Source of the DNA: Branchipolynoe longqiensis
Taxonomy: Eukaryota; Annelida; Polychaeta; Phyllodocida; Polynoidae
Reading direction: 5' to 3'
NCBI GenBank assembly: GCA_030323885.1
Contig: CM059186.1
Coordinates: 24,137,849-24,201,848 of the forward strand
Length of the DNA: 64,000 bases
The notes beneath the pieces were generated by a model. It searched no databases. It saw only the letters and a list, made by a program, of their open reading frames with translations, and had not been told where the DNA came from. A program made the translations under genes and the position numbers. Positions 12,401-26,000 of the stretch are shown in pieces. Every line of letters begins with the position of its first letter. Position 1 is the first letter of the stretch.

Positions 12401-15400
12401 CCATCCTGGTATAACTTCAAATGCACTGTCACAGGTCAATACCCTTCCTGATAAGACAATGATATGTCAATACCCTTTCTGATAAGACTTTATAGATGCC
12501 CTGTCACAAGTCGATGCCCATCCTGATATGACTTGATATGCTTCCAGCATGTAACATACAAATAAACCCTAGAGGGCCGACCACTGCCGCTGGGTGGCGT
12601 ACTGACCTTGGGATGCCTGCGAGTCGAGGCTGGGGCGGCGGGCGGCGGGTGGCTGGAAGGCGTCCGGGGCCGGCACGACGAAGGCTACCTCGGCGCACAC
12701 GTCGGCCCAGTACAGCACCTGCTTGGCACCGTCGTACAGGCTGCCCCCGGTGTCTCCTGGGTAGAACTCGTCTGGAACCGGTAGAGAATTAAGGGGAGAC
12801 GGCGTCAGCACAGCGTTTAAAAAGCTTGTTTTATTTAACGATGCCTCTAGAGCACATTGATTTTTATCATTGGCTATTGGGTGTCAAACATATGGTCATT
12901 CTGACATATTTCTTTGGAGGAAACCCACTGCCACCACATAGGCTACTCTTTCCGAGAAGCAGCAAGGGGTCTTATATATGCACTTTCGCACAGACAGGAC
13001 AGCACATACCACAGTCATTGATGAACCAGTTGTGGACCACTCGTTGGAACGGAAAATTTCCCAAATCGCAAATTGGTCCACTGAGCAGGATCAATAGGAT
13101 GACAAACACCTACACATCAGCGCCTGAGCTACGTCTCGCTCCACACCGCATGTAGCAAGGGGAGGGCCATTACGCTCACTCACTCTACCATTGAAAAAAA
13201 ATATATATGCATATACATACACAGACATATATATGTGTGTAAAAAAACACTTGACTTCTGGGTTGTTTGTAACCTTACGACGGTTACCGGTTGCAGAACT
13301 GCAACAATATAGAGGCTCCGAGAAATCGGCCCAATCTTTGGTTGAAGAATAATCTTCTGGTGGGACAGTTGTAGAAGTTGGGGGATGTCTTTACAACGAT
13401 TAAACGAGGAAGGGCGGGTAAAGATGGGTCCAGCGGTGGTTCCAGCAACGAGAACAAAGCGAGAAAAACGTAAAGGTAAAGGGCCCCACCCAAGCACACA
13501 TCTCCCCTGGTCAGGGGGAGAAGTATGCCTGGGAGAAAAAAAAAGGGTAGAGTATAGGAAAGAGAAATGAGGAGAGTTGAGTCAAAGGACCGTGTCTGTT
13601 TGCTATATCGTGACCATCCAGCAAGCCAAAGACACGGACAGAGTAAGAGTAGAAAGTGAAATGCTGGCGGGCTCACCCTTCTCACTCTTTTTAGACATAT
13701 CAAGGAGGAGCAAGGCCAGCGGAGAGGAGATAGAGAGAGGTGTGGATGAAGTGCAGTCCGGATAGCAAGTGTAAAAAGACAACATTTATATGTCTATATA
13801 TACACAGATAGACCCCCCCCCACACACACACACTAGAGCCCCTTGTGCGGGAGCCTCACCTGACTCGTCGGTGGGCAGCACCCTCCAGCTGGTGGTGGTG
13901 TGGCCGGTCCACCCGGCGTGCTTCTTCACGTCCACGGGCCACCCCAGGGACCGCAGCAGCTCCAGGAAGGCGGGCCGCACGTGCTGCTTCGACGTCTGCA
14001 ACGGGCGGTGCAGTGTACACAGGCACAGTTAGTCAAAGCTGCATAATGTGATGAGAGCATCAAAATACATACCTCGATTTCATCATACATATTCAACTTA
14101 AAGCTGCATTGTCATATGAAGCATCACAATTAAAAAACCAAAGCAATTACGCTCTAAATCGACTGACCATGTTACTGACTTTAAATGGTCCATTTAGGGA
14201 GGTGGTTGGCTTAGGGAGTTTTTTAAATCATTACAATGGTATAGTATGGGCGATCGTTTGGGACCCAATTGAAGAGATCGATATAGGGGAGTGGGCGATC
14301 TGTGGAGGTGGTCGGTTAGAGAGGTTTTACTGCATCTAGATTTGATTCTACATGTGTAACTTAGATACTGATGCAGTTATTAAGCATTTGTTGCCAGATA
14401 GAAGGGAATATTGAGTCCACTTAATAGAACCTGTTACTGCTGAAACCTATGCTGTCAGAGTTTGGCATACTTGCCAAAACTAATTTGACATGTTTATACT
14501 TCAAATATCTCAAAAGTTAGCCATTTAAAATAAAAGTTACTTCAAGCTAAAGTAGGTTATAACAATCAATTCAATATATTTATCTCGGAAAAATGGCCCA
14601 AACTCAAAACTATCGGACTATGCAACTTCAATTACTGGTGCATGCACTAAACGTTTATTTCTGCGTAGAAGGAATACTAGGTGAACAGATGTGCCTTCCC
14701 ATGAATTGAGCGCCGCCTCCCATTTTAGTAGGTGATGGGGTTAGAAAAACCTGGTCGAGTCAAGCCAATGACTTAAACATTGATAGATGTCGTTACCTAG
14801 CCTGGTGTTCGGCATTACTAGGGTATGGCAAGGAGCAGTGGAATGAGGAAGGCCAATTGTCCATGATTTAAATTTTGCCTGCTTAATCAACTAATGTAAA
14901 AAGACCCTAATAATACTAAGACGGCTCACTCAGCCTGTACTGTGTAATCAAAATGATCAAACCCACCACTTGGTGCGCTGGCTGTTCTCTTGGTTAAACA
15001 GGTGCTATATTATATGAAAGCCAGCAGCACTTCAACACTTTTGCAGGCAGCTTTCATGAAAGGAGTCTTTGTCGCATCGCGACCGGCAGCATGATGATGA
15101 TGATGATGATATTATATGTATATATGAATGTGAAAGATGTGTGATGATGGCGATGCTGATGATGATGTGTATTTCTTCATAGCAATTTCATATTGATGTG
15201 TATTCATACTTACCTATCTCATGTATAATATAATTGTATGCATTTACATGTGAAACACCAACCAGCAGCTGGGCTGATCAAACCCACCACAAGGTGGCAC
15301 TGCGAAGAGAGACAGGGAGTGAGCCGTCTTAGTATTATAGGGTCTTTGTAATGTATAAACAATAATACAACCTGTCACTGCTGTAGCCAATGACACTGAA

Positions 15401-18400
15401 CTAACCAGTCCTTGCCCTATCCTATTAATGCCGAGCGCCAGGTTAGGTAGCGACAAGTATACATTTTAGAAGTCATTGGTTTGACTCGATCGACCGGGAA
15501 TCGAACTCCCGACCGTCCGCATCTACATTATTGAAACTGCGCATGTGCATGACCAGGAAAAAACATCACATCCGGCCTGGTGCCATGTGAAAGCTTGCTT
15601 ACCACGTTGTTGAGGATGTCCTGTGGAGTTTTCTGGCCGGACTTGACGTAGAAAACAAAAACCGTGTCTGAGGTGCGGCATGGGATCGAGTCGAGCAGCT
15701 GCAGGTCGGCCTGGAAGCCCGTCTTTGTCGTGTCCAGCATCACCAGAGACGGGGGCAGACTGCTTCCGGTGGGATCCTACCGACGGAACGACCAAGGTTT
15801 CAAAAAGTAAAGCTTGTTTTATTTAACAACGCCTCTAGAGCACATTGATTTCCTTTTATAGTGTCATCAGCTATTGGACCTCAAACATATGGTCATTCTG
15901 ACATATTTCTTTGGATGAAACCCGCTGCCGCCACATACGCTACTCTTTCCGATAACCAGCAAGGGGTCTTTTATATGCACTTTCCCACAGACAGGACAGC
16001 ACATACCACAGCCTTTGATGAACCAGTTGTGAACCACTGTTTGATCAGGGGCTCAAATACCCCCTACACGTGTCGGAGTGACTGCTTGGTTTGGGCCACG
16101 TTTATATATGTTCATCTTGTTAAAGGCCAGACTCAGACTCAGACCAAAAAATAATAATAAGAGATGTTAAAAAAATAAAATAAAAAAAGATTTAAAAAAA
16201 TTCTTTTAATAAAAAAAAGATTTTAAAATAACTAAATAAAGTGTTGGGGACGGGGGTGAGACACACAGACAGCTGACCTTGAGCGCCTCTAATGACAGGA
16301 AGCCGTAGTGAGACAAGAAGAGTCGCGCCGTCTGGAAGTGGTGCGACACGCCGGGCGGCAGGCACTCCGACCCGGGGTCCGGGTACGGCACCTTCGCCTT
16401 CTCCTGCAGGTGCTTGTCCCGCACTCGGTTCTCAAATGTCGTCTGCTCGCGGATCAGCTGCTCCAGCTTCTCCAGGTCGGCAGACTGGTCACTCATCACA
16501 GTCTCCAGGCGAGGAATGCTCCTGTCCCTGCACGGAGGAGGTGGGTGTGTGTAATTAGGGATACAAAATAATTAATTAATGTTTCCAGTTCCCGACCGAC
16601 CATGTTAGAACCTCCCGACTCGATTTTTGTTTCCGCTCTGAGAATTTGTTTTAAATCGCACTCTTATGCTAAGACATTGGCTTAAAGCAAAAAGAGAGAA
16701 AAAACAAACAAGCACCAGTAGGTCTTGTATGAATGGTGTATGTACTACTCATCTACACAGAGCTTCAGGAGTACTATATTAGGTGACCCCGGTGTAAGTT
16801 TCAGTTTTGAGAACTGGAAGGGCAGTTCCTGCAGTGTGCGGTTTGACAAGCAATTTTATTAAAAACCCAAAAGAAACCTACCTACCGACCAAAAAATATT
16901 TTCCGCTGCAACCGAAAAGGTGAATATTTTTCTTTTTGGCCTTAGGAATATTCAAAGTTCCGCTGGTCCCTCAGTAAGACCGGACGCGGTGGCCGAATCG
17001 GTAGAGCGCACGCTTCTCGTGCGGAAGGTCGGGAGTTCGAACCCCGGTCGAGTCAAACCAATGACGTACAAAATTGATACTCGTCGCTTCCCAGCCTGGT
17101 GGTCAGCATTACTAGGATAGGGCAAGGACTGGGCAGAGCAGCCCTTGTCCTATCTAATAATCTCGAGTGACAAGCTAGGTAAAGACTAGATAAAAGATTC
17201 ACCCGGTACTTGTAGTACACGGGTGAAGATCAGCCTTATATAAATACGGGCGAAAATAGTGTTAGTATGGAACATCACCTAGAAACTGTGGCTCCAGTAT
17301 CAAATGGCTACCCATGTAGGCACAGAGTTGGTGAAATGGGAGAGAATGCAAAAAGACAAGATGGCGGCCGCAGAACGCCGTCGATTTCACTTTTAAATCT
17401 GATTAAAGTATTGTATAACTTGTTATGCTCATATTATTTGGGCTGTAGGGCCTTGCCTCCCCACCTGCCGCATGGCGGGTGGGCGCTGTACCGCCTCCGC
17501 TCCCCCGGCTAGGCTGGCCAAGCCGCAGGCGATCAGCCAATCAGAGGGATTTGCGCCCGGGGGAGGCGACTTCGGGCAGTTCAGCCGATATGCGGCCTCC
17601 AGTCGTTCGGAAACTAGATATTATATTATATTTTTCAACTCAAAGGTAGCGGGCTCTCAATAATACATATGTAAAGAATAAATGTTGCTTCTTAGATTGT
17701 GAAATTAGGCTCTGATTTCATTGACCCGTTTTTTCGCCACCTTTTACATAGGGTTGGTTTGCACCCCTACTGCAGCAGTACGGGGTGAATCTTGTATCTA
17801 GGTAAAGACAAGTATAAACTATATAGCATCTAAATTCATAAATCAGTTATTAGAATCATATATAAATTATTAGATAAGTTCAATATTACAAATTGAATTA
17901 CCAAATATGTTTCCCCCCAAACAACCTTCGTTTGCCTTTCTTTACTTGAAAAATAATAGAAAAAAGAATTCGTTTAAAAAGTTTTTTATTTCTTCCCCAT
18001 TTGACACTTTTTGTTATTTCATTTCACATTAAGCACACAGATGCTGAGCCAACAACAAATGTATGCAAACGAGACCGACTTCAATATAATATCCCGTGTA
18101 CTCTCCAACATGGGACTGTGGGAATTGACTTACGCTTCCACCAGTTGGATGGTGTCCACGACCTCGGGGAAGATGCGGTGCTTGACGTTGTGGTTTATGC
18201 CGACGTCGTTATTGGGATGAGGGCGCTTCGGCATGGACAAATAAGTTTTGGAAGCAACCTAAAGAGAACAAACCACACATAACATTTATTAACCAGATAA
18301 GCCTTAGAACTCTACATAACAGCTCCCTTAAAAAAAACAAAAAAAACAATTCCACTTGTTTATCTATTTATTCCATAACACTTACCATAATGCCTCTGCT

Positions 18401-21400
18401 GTAATTCCTCGCTCCGAGGCTACAGTAAATTCCCCAAAATACCAAAACTTGTTAAAAGCTGTACTTAAAAGTTGCATAGTCCGAATCAGAAATAGTGGCT
18501 AAATATGAAAATGTAAGTGAAGAATATATTATACTTTTTAAATTAAGAATTTATTTGCTCATTTCATTTACCCAGCATGTAGATAAATTTCGCCAGCTTT
18601 TATATAGGGTTGTTCTTCACCCCTGTTCAGGCTACTGCAGTACGGAGTGAATCTTTTATCTATATCCAGTGATGCAGTACCTTCTTGTGTCTGGGGAGGT
18701 GCCGGAGGCGCATGGTCCACGCGTGTCGCCCGAAGGGACCCCGGATCAGAGAGGTCACAGTTGGGAGTGGGTCTGCAAAAAAAAAAAAAACACGTAATAC
18801 GTGGTGTTCTCTGTGGCGGAGTGGTTAGAGTGTCTGACTTTTTTCTAGGTCAGACTCCTAGTCTGAGGGTCGGCGGTTCGATTCCCCGTGCCCCCAGCTC
18901 TGCCAATTTGGATTTCCACCGCTGTGTATAACTTACAGCGTCATCAAAGGCCGGTTGCTCTCATACCATGTCTATGTGGTGTGGGAGGTTAAAAATCCCT
19001 TGGGTCGGTAAAGGTTTAGGCTCGGGCTTTCTATCGACCAGCAGTGGAATGAGGACAACCAGTCGTCTATGACTGAAATTTCCCCTGCTTAAACAACTAA
19101 TGGACCAAAAAATAAATTAAATTAAATAACCGAGGGATCAAAGTGATCTCAGAGAGAAAAAGCGGAAATTGATGGCTAAGTGGGCGATAATATCGTAAAA
19201 AAGAAAAAGGACAGTAACATCTTTTCCAGGGTGGCAAGGATAGTCTGTACTGACTAATCAGAGGATTGAAGCTAGAAGAGTGCTTGGAGAGTACTATGTG
19301 AAACCTGACTCTTGGTATTTTTTCGTGATTCCATGAGAGTATTAAGCGAGTGAGAGGATTTCTGTATTTTCATGGAAATTCACCATCACTATTCACTAAC
19401 AACCTACTTACTCAAACTACTTCATGTAGTCAAAAAACACACCTGAGGTATTAACCTTTTAAGCATAACCCTATAAGCTAACCACACTCTATCTAACAGA
19501 ATAAACAAACCATTCTACTAACACTCACTCCATCTCAAAATGTTAACTCCAACAACATGATAGTTTTGCAATTCACAACATAGTAGGCATACAAACCTAT
19601 GAAGGAAAACTATGCACCTAACCACTCCGTAATGTAAAGGTCTAATCAATACACATGTATGTATCAAGTGTGTAGGAATACAACATATAACTGCTATTTT
19701 TGTATGTGAATTGTCAAACTATACCATATGAAAGTCTTTGAATGTTTGATATTGTTATTTCAGCTGATTTGGGCTAGCTGCATATTGTAAATAACTGTAT
19801 TGTCACATGGCTGGAAGACCAGTGCCACGGCGCTGACAAAAGACTTTATTCAATGAATAAACTATATTTACAAAAAAAAAAAAAAAAGTATAGGAGAGGC
19901 CAAACACTGGCTGACCACTGAGGCAACACCGGCCATCACTGAGAGCCTGGGTGTGTTGGTTGTTGGAGTTTTACATCCTGGAAACAGCTAGGGTCATATC
20001 AGGAGGGGTACCGATTTGTGACACTGCGCACTCATGGTGACTTTATAGTGCTGCCCCACTGGGAAATGAGGCCGCCAGCACCATGACCCGATAACCCACT
20101 CGTTCACATTATCCTAACACTGATAAGTTACCGCGTTTGAAGACAGGGGGCGCCACAATTGGCCAGGTTGCATTGTCGATGACAACAATAATAAGAACGT
20201 TAGTAGATGACTTAATTAGGATAATAATAGCTGGAGTGAAATCTTCCGATTAATTATACTTGTATAATGTTTATACATTACATATACAATCAAGCAATCA
20301 CATCACCTAAGGTAATTCCCGCGTATATGAGAATGGTAAAGTAAGGAACCTTCCTTTATTATGACAACATGCTTACCTTCGTCATTTCCAAGGGGCTGTT
20401 CTAGCAGGCCGACGATGGTGGTGCCCTCTAGCACAAAGTACCTGAACCAAGATGGGGAGAGGCAAGAGTTAAACTACATAATGTGTCATGTTGGTAGGCC
20501 CCAGTCACACTACGGTTAGCGGTCGCTTGTGACTGCTTTGCGAACAAAAGCCGGCAACCTCCATGCGAGTGAAGGCCCCAGTCACAGTATGGCTAGCGTT
20601 CGCTTCCGACTAAAGCTGGCGATCTCTTTGTGACCTTCTTGCGACCAAAGAAAAAAACAAAACAATGGTCGGCGACAAGTCGCCGACGTGTTATAGTACT
20701 CACTCATACTCATCCGCTACTGATTATGGTTAGGCTATAAGCCTGTATCAGGTCGAGGCCTGTCCAACTGTGACTTAACGGGGTCATAAGCGTCAAATAC
20801 TAGGTGTTTGCAATACTTATACTGCCTCCAATGCTTATCCAGCCTTGCTTTGAAAGCATTCAGGGATGGCGCATCCACAACCTCTGGAGGCAGACCGTTC
20901 CAGGCATTGACAATACGATAACTGTAAAACTGCTGTCTGATACTCTTATTCGTTCTCCCTTTCTTCAATTTGAATCTATGACCTCTGGTGTTGGTGTCAT
21001 CTCATAGTGGCCGAGTGGCATTTTGTGATATTTATATAATAACTGGAGAAAATCCATAGAATATTTAAAAACATGTAATAAATTTTATTTTTAAAATTTG
21101 AGTATAGAAATAACACAAATTCCTTTTAAAAAAATCGGGGAAATCGGGGAAATGGTGGAAAACTTTCATTCCTGTTAAATCAACATTGATAGCATTCACT
21201 ATAAGAGTACCTGAAGGGTGTGCCTTGTTCAGGTAGCCCGCCGTCCTTACAGTATGTGAGCAGAGAATTCTCATCCAGCAGGGAGCATACAGACTCGGGC
21301 CCACACGGGGGCGGAAACGACCCCTACAAGTACAGCAATACATGTACACCGCTGTATACTACCAAAGACAATGTACGACAAGACATGCCACTCACCGCTT

Positions 21401-23023
21401 TCATATAAGAATTTATGAAATAATCATACAGTGGTGCCATCCAACGGAAAACAAGGTGCATTGTCTTTGATCAGGTTTAGCAGTAGTTTTCTTACTCAGA
21501 TATAATCACAAATTGTATTTATGTAGGGCCCAGATTAAAGTGCTTAAAGTATGTTTGAACATTGTTTTCATTATTAATATTATGAGATAATACACCATAA
21601 GTGTTGTACATTGTCTTTGATGGTACAGCAGTGAGGGTGGGCTAGGGAACCTGTCCCCTTGTTTCAATGGCACAAGAGTCACGCTGGGCTAGAGGACCTG
21701 TCCAATTACCTTGTTTGCTGTATTTCATGGGAAAGCGCTGAGTAGCGCGTCTTGATGTACATTGTCTTTACTATTGTCGATGCCTACAAATATGCAAAAT
21801 CATATCTTTCGATTAGATCACGGCATGACCCCCCCGCTCTCACCACGTGTTCCATGATGGAGGTGAGCAGTGCCTCGGCAGCGTCCTTCACGCGGAGAGA
21901 CACCGGCTTCAGCTCCTTCTCACCCTTCAGCTTCGGAATGTCACTCGCGCGGTTCTGCAAGTTCAACAAAAACCCGCATGAAGCCTCTACAGTTGGAAAA
22001 ATCAGACAAGCAGGCTCACTATTCGGAACATGAAACTCACCATACTTTGTTGATTAAATCAAAATATAATTATTAAAAATATGATTACATATCAATACTC
22101 GACTAATTTCCACTTTGCCAATGCCCCCACCCCTCCAGTCTTCTTACCCCCACACTAGGTCATGAATGTATTTCTGCAATCATTAAAACTATGGATTGTC
22201 ATTTTTGTCAAAGTATACAACTTGCACCCTGACATCATTTCATATGGTTCATGACTACTAACACTGAGATATGCACTTTCAATGACCCTTGACAGCAGTA
22301 ACCCACTCCCTCGTTGTACCCCAGTCATAATCTCAGGTATTTTTTAGAAATGTTGAATATTACTTGATTACAATTGATTAAAAACAAAAGAGAGGGGGGA
22401 AAAATAACTCTCTTGAATTCGATACCCGGTTAGCAAATTTCGATTTCAACACAGTTTAGAAACAAGGCACGAGGCTGCCAATTACGAGCCCAGCAAGTTG
22501 CATAGCAATGTGTGCTGCATTCATAACAAATAGTCATTTCTTTTGGTAAATGTAAAACACTGTAGGCGGAAGATACTACACACTACAAGATCTACTAAAT
22601 AGTATATCATCTACTGGTGTGGAAGTTTGTTTATATCATATGTAAAGTCCACATGGTGTGCTTCGTTGCGAAGAACTCACCCAATATGAAATTGATTAAT
22701 TCTAGTTTCACACCATTAATTCTAGTTTCACACCATTAAATTATACCGTATTCAACATGTTCAACACAGCGAATTTTCGATTTAAAATGATCTATTTTGG
22801 GGGGTTAAATTCAGTTTGAACTTTGCTTGATTTAAAATTGATAAAACAAACAATCTCTCCTCCCCCCACCCCCACCCAAAAAAAACACCACCTAGGGTCA
22901 TTAACCAGAAATGCTTAAATTAGAATAGTTAACAAGCAATGCATAGCTTTTGATTGCTCAAGTAAAGACAGGCGCACGCGCACACAACATACACACACTC
23001 GTACGCACATACATACACACACA

Positions 23024-23055
<32 letters not shown>

Positions 23056-26000
23056 CAGACACAGGCACACAGAGGGGGCTTATTACACATGAATCTGAAA
23101 TGTTATTACACATGTATCTGAAATGGTAAGTAACACTCCACGATCCCTTGATACAACGTGGGAAGCAACGACAACGGTGTGAAATACTGAAATGTGTCAG
23201 CAGACCAAAGCGGATTGACAGATTGCGGCATTTGTCGGTGAACTTCGACGCTGATCAGAACAGGTAGCACAATGGCACAATTCACAGGCCCGTCTCTCGC
23301 TCACTGCTGCACATGGGACGTGGAGGTGGTGCCGTGTTAGGGTTATTTGTTGTGTTATTCTTATTAGCTCCCTAGATATAAGATTCACCCCGTACTTAGC
23401 AGTAGGGGTGATGAACAACCCATTAGAAAAAGTGGCAAAAACTGTTTGGTCTCAGACAACCAATCAAAGATCAGAGAAGATGAGCTCTTAATTCCGGCAT
23501 CCATCATCATCATCATCATCATCATGCTGTCGGTCGCGATGCGACAAAGACTGCTTTCATTACTTGACTGCCGCTCTCCATTTAGCTCTCCGGTCTTTTT
23601 CATGAAAGCTGCCTGCAAAGGTGTTGAAGTGCTGCTGGCTTTTGCAAGTTACGAGCGGAACTCTCTCGGGGAGCAAATAGAGGTTTCAGACCGGCAAGAA
23701 CATGTCAAGACAGGCACAAAATTATTTGTCCCTGCAGTGGCTGGTAGGGAGATGTTGGGAGTTCCATACATCAACTGCCCTTAATGCTGCCACAGTGACA
23801 TGGTTTTCTGTTTAGGGTTTGCTCCCTTAGCCTTCGGTTCTGTCAAGAACCTGTACCACAAGGCAGTGGTTTACAACTCTGCAGGGCAGGGGCGTCAAAC
23901 TCCCTGAGGTATTGCAATACCTGCATCCAATGTTTATCTATATTGGCACAGAGTTGATGAGATGAGAGAGGATGCAAAACAACCAAGATGGCAGTCACTA
24001 AATGCTCTCGATTAGAGTTTTCAGGTCTTATTAATCTGTTATTTAATCAAATATTCCTTCAAAAGTAATGGGTAAATATAAAGAGGTATGTCAAAAATAT
24101 ATTTTGCTTCTTAAAATGAGAATTTGCGCGCATTTCATTTACACAGCCGTTCGCCACTTTTTCCAATGGGTTGTTTTTCACCCCTACTCTGGGTAGGGGT
24201 GAATCTTTGATCTGTAAGCTCCCATACTCGGTGCAAAAGAACAAGAACATTAATATTAACATATTCACAAGCAACACGCATTAACGCGACAGCAAGCCAT
24301 GTGTAAGTCGGGTTAGTCTTAAAAACCAGCACTTGCAGCATTTGCGGAGGTCAGGTAGGGGGGGGGGGGTGGAGGCCAGCACAAGTAAATACATTAATTT
24401 TAGATGCTACTAGACCACCGCAACGTTACATCACAGGCAACCGGAACTGGAACTAGCCAGAGACGCGGCATTGCTGCAGTGGCGCCGCCTGGCGTGTTCT
24501 GGGAGTTTAAAGACTGTTGTTACTCCTTAAAGACAAGACACGCCATGCGCAGTGACTGCCCAAAGGTTTGGTCAGTAGAGTGTGCGTGCGAGTTTGGCAT
24601 TCCTTGTCGTTGAGGAGGGGAGGGGGGGGGGGAGAAAGTAAAAACAAAACAAACTAAAATCAACCCACCAACGCATCCTGACCACAAAACACAAGCGGCG
24701 TAAAGAGCTTTGCAAAGTTATATACAAACATGGTTTAATCAGTACCCGAATCCACAAAGAAAGCCAATAATGTGTGTCATTGGCATGACTCCCAGTTTGA
24801 GTTATTATTTATAGGGTTTAAGTGTCAGATGTAAATCGATAGAAACCTATTAATACAGGGTCTTTTGGGAGTTCCGCTTGTACCTCACTAAGAACTGTAG
24901 CTGCGACTGAGAACATGGCGCTGCAGCTTACACGGGGGAATGTGGGGGGGGGGGGAGTGTAGATAAAAATAAATGCACCCCTATCCAGAGTAGAGGTGAT
25001 TGACTACCATGTCTAAAAACGAGCAAAGACTGTTTGGTATCAATCACCCAATCAGAAAAGATGAGCTCCTGGCTTCCTCATCCAATGTTTATCTCTATTG
25101 GAACAGAGTTGATGAGATGAGGGAGAATGCAAAACAACGAAGATGGCAGTCAATAAATGCTCTCGATTCGAGTTTTTGAGTCTTATTAATCTATGATATT
25201 TAATCAATTATTCCTCTAAAAGTAGCAGGTCAAGAGGTATGTGAAGAGGTATGTGAAGAATATATTTTTCTTCTTAAATGCAGAATGTATGTACTCATTT
25301 CATTTACACAGCCTTTCGCCACTTTTCGTAATGGGTTGTTTTTCATCCCTGCTGCAAGTACGGGGTAAATCTTTTTTTTATCTAAGTGGTGAATGCACAA
25401 TCACCATGAAATAGGAAGGGGTAATTTAACCCAAATAAAATATTAGCCAGGACAATTTCACTGCTGTTGTTGTTGTTTTATGTCCTAGCAACATCTAAGG
25501 TCATATCAGGATGGGTACCGACTTGTGACATTGTGCACTCATGGTGACTTTATAGTGCGGTCCCACTGGGAAACCAGGCCACCAGCACCATGACCTGACA
25601 TCCCACTCAGTCACATTATCCTGACACTGAGCCAACCAGTCCCTGCCCTATCCTATTTATGCCGAGCGCCTGGCTAGGAAGCGACAAGTATCAATTTTTA
25701 AGTCATTGGTTTGACTCGACCAGGGTTTGACCCGACGATCTACCAGCACGGGAGACGGATGCTCTAACGCATTCGGCCATCCCGTCTGGTAAAGTTCACT
25801 ACAATCTATATTAAAAACAAATGTATGGCGATAACACTACCAAGTTTGGTTATTAGGAGGCCTATGTATGTATATAGGTGCAAAGTGAGTTTAAAATAAA
25901 GGATTGGGCCGGGCGGGGAAGCACCATCTCCACCTTTCATCATGTAAGCTATAGCTGTGATCTGGTGTGCTGGGTCGCAGTTGCAGTCACTTACTGAGAG

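Larger units (their letters stand above)
1772..12606 (-). other. RALGAPB: RALGAPB 10.8-kb intron, repeat-filled
   Basis: It contains copies of the CAGGG-ended MITEs, a foldback element (5363-5822), SINEs, a 42-bp minisatellite, TA-rich microsatellites (about 2930-3005, 9180-9420 and 10504-10558) and a C-run at 6507-6528. Stretches 1800-2930, 4080-5020, 5830-6890 and 10560-11430 are AT-rich with nothing recognisable except an acceptor-flanked GC island at 10.0-10.3 kb. Confidence 0.75.

Noticed and set aside
11434..12439. Several minus-strand frames encoding repeats like [14 protein letters not shown]
   Set aside because: They are direct translations of the 42-bp minisatellite, with no start context, splice signals or homology.
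16980..17060. Possible tRNA gene (A and B boxes present)
   Set aside because: It runs straight into SINE body sequence seen in many copies and lacks a terminator, so I treat it as a SINE head. The same applies to 18801, 39027 and the minus-strand copies.
23446..23784. 112-codon plus-strand frame
   Set aside because: It lies antisense through an inserted retroposon and starts within a MITE. No homology is recognised.
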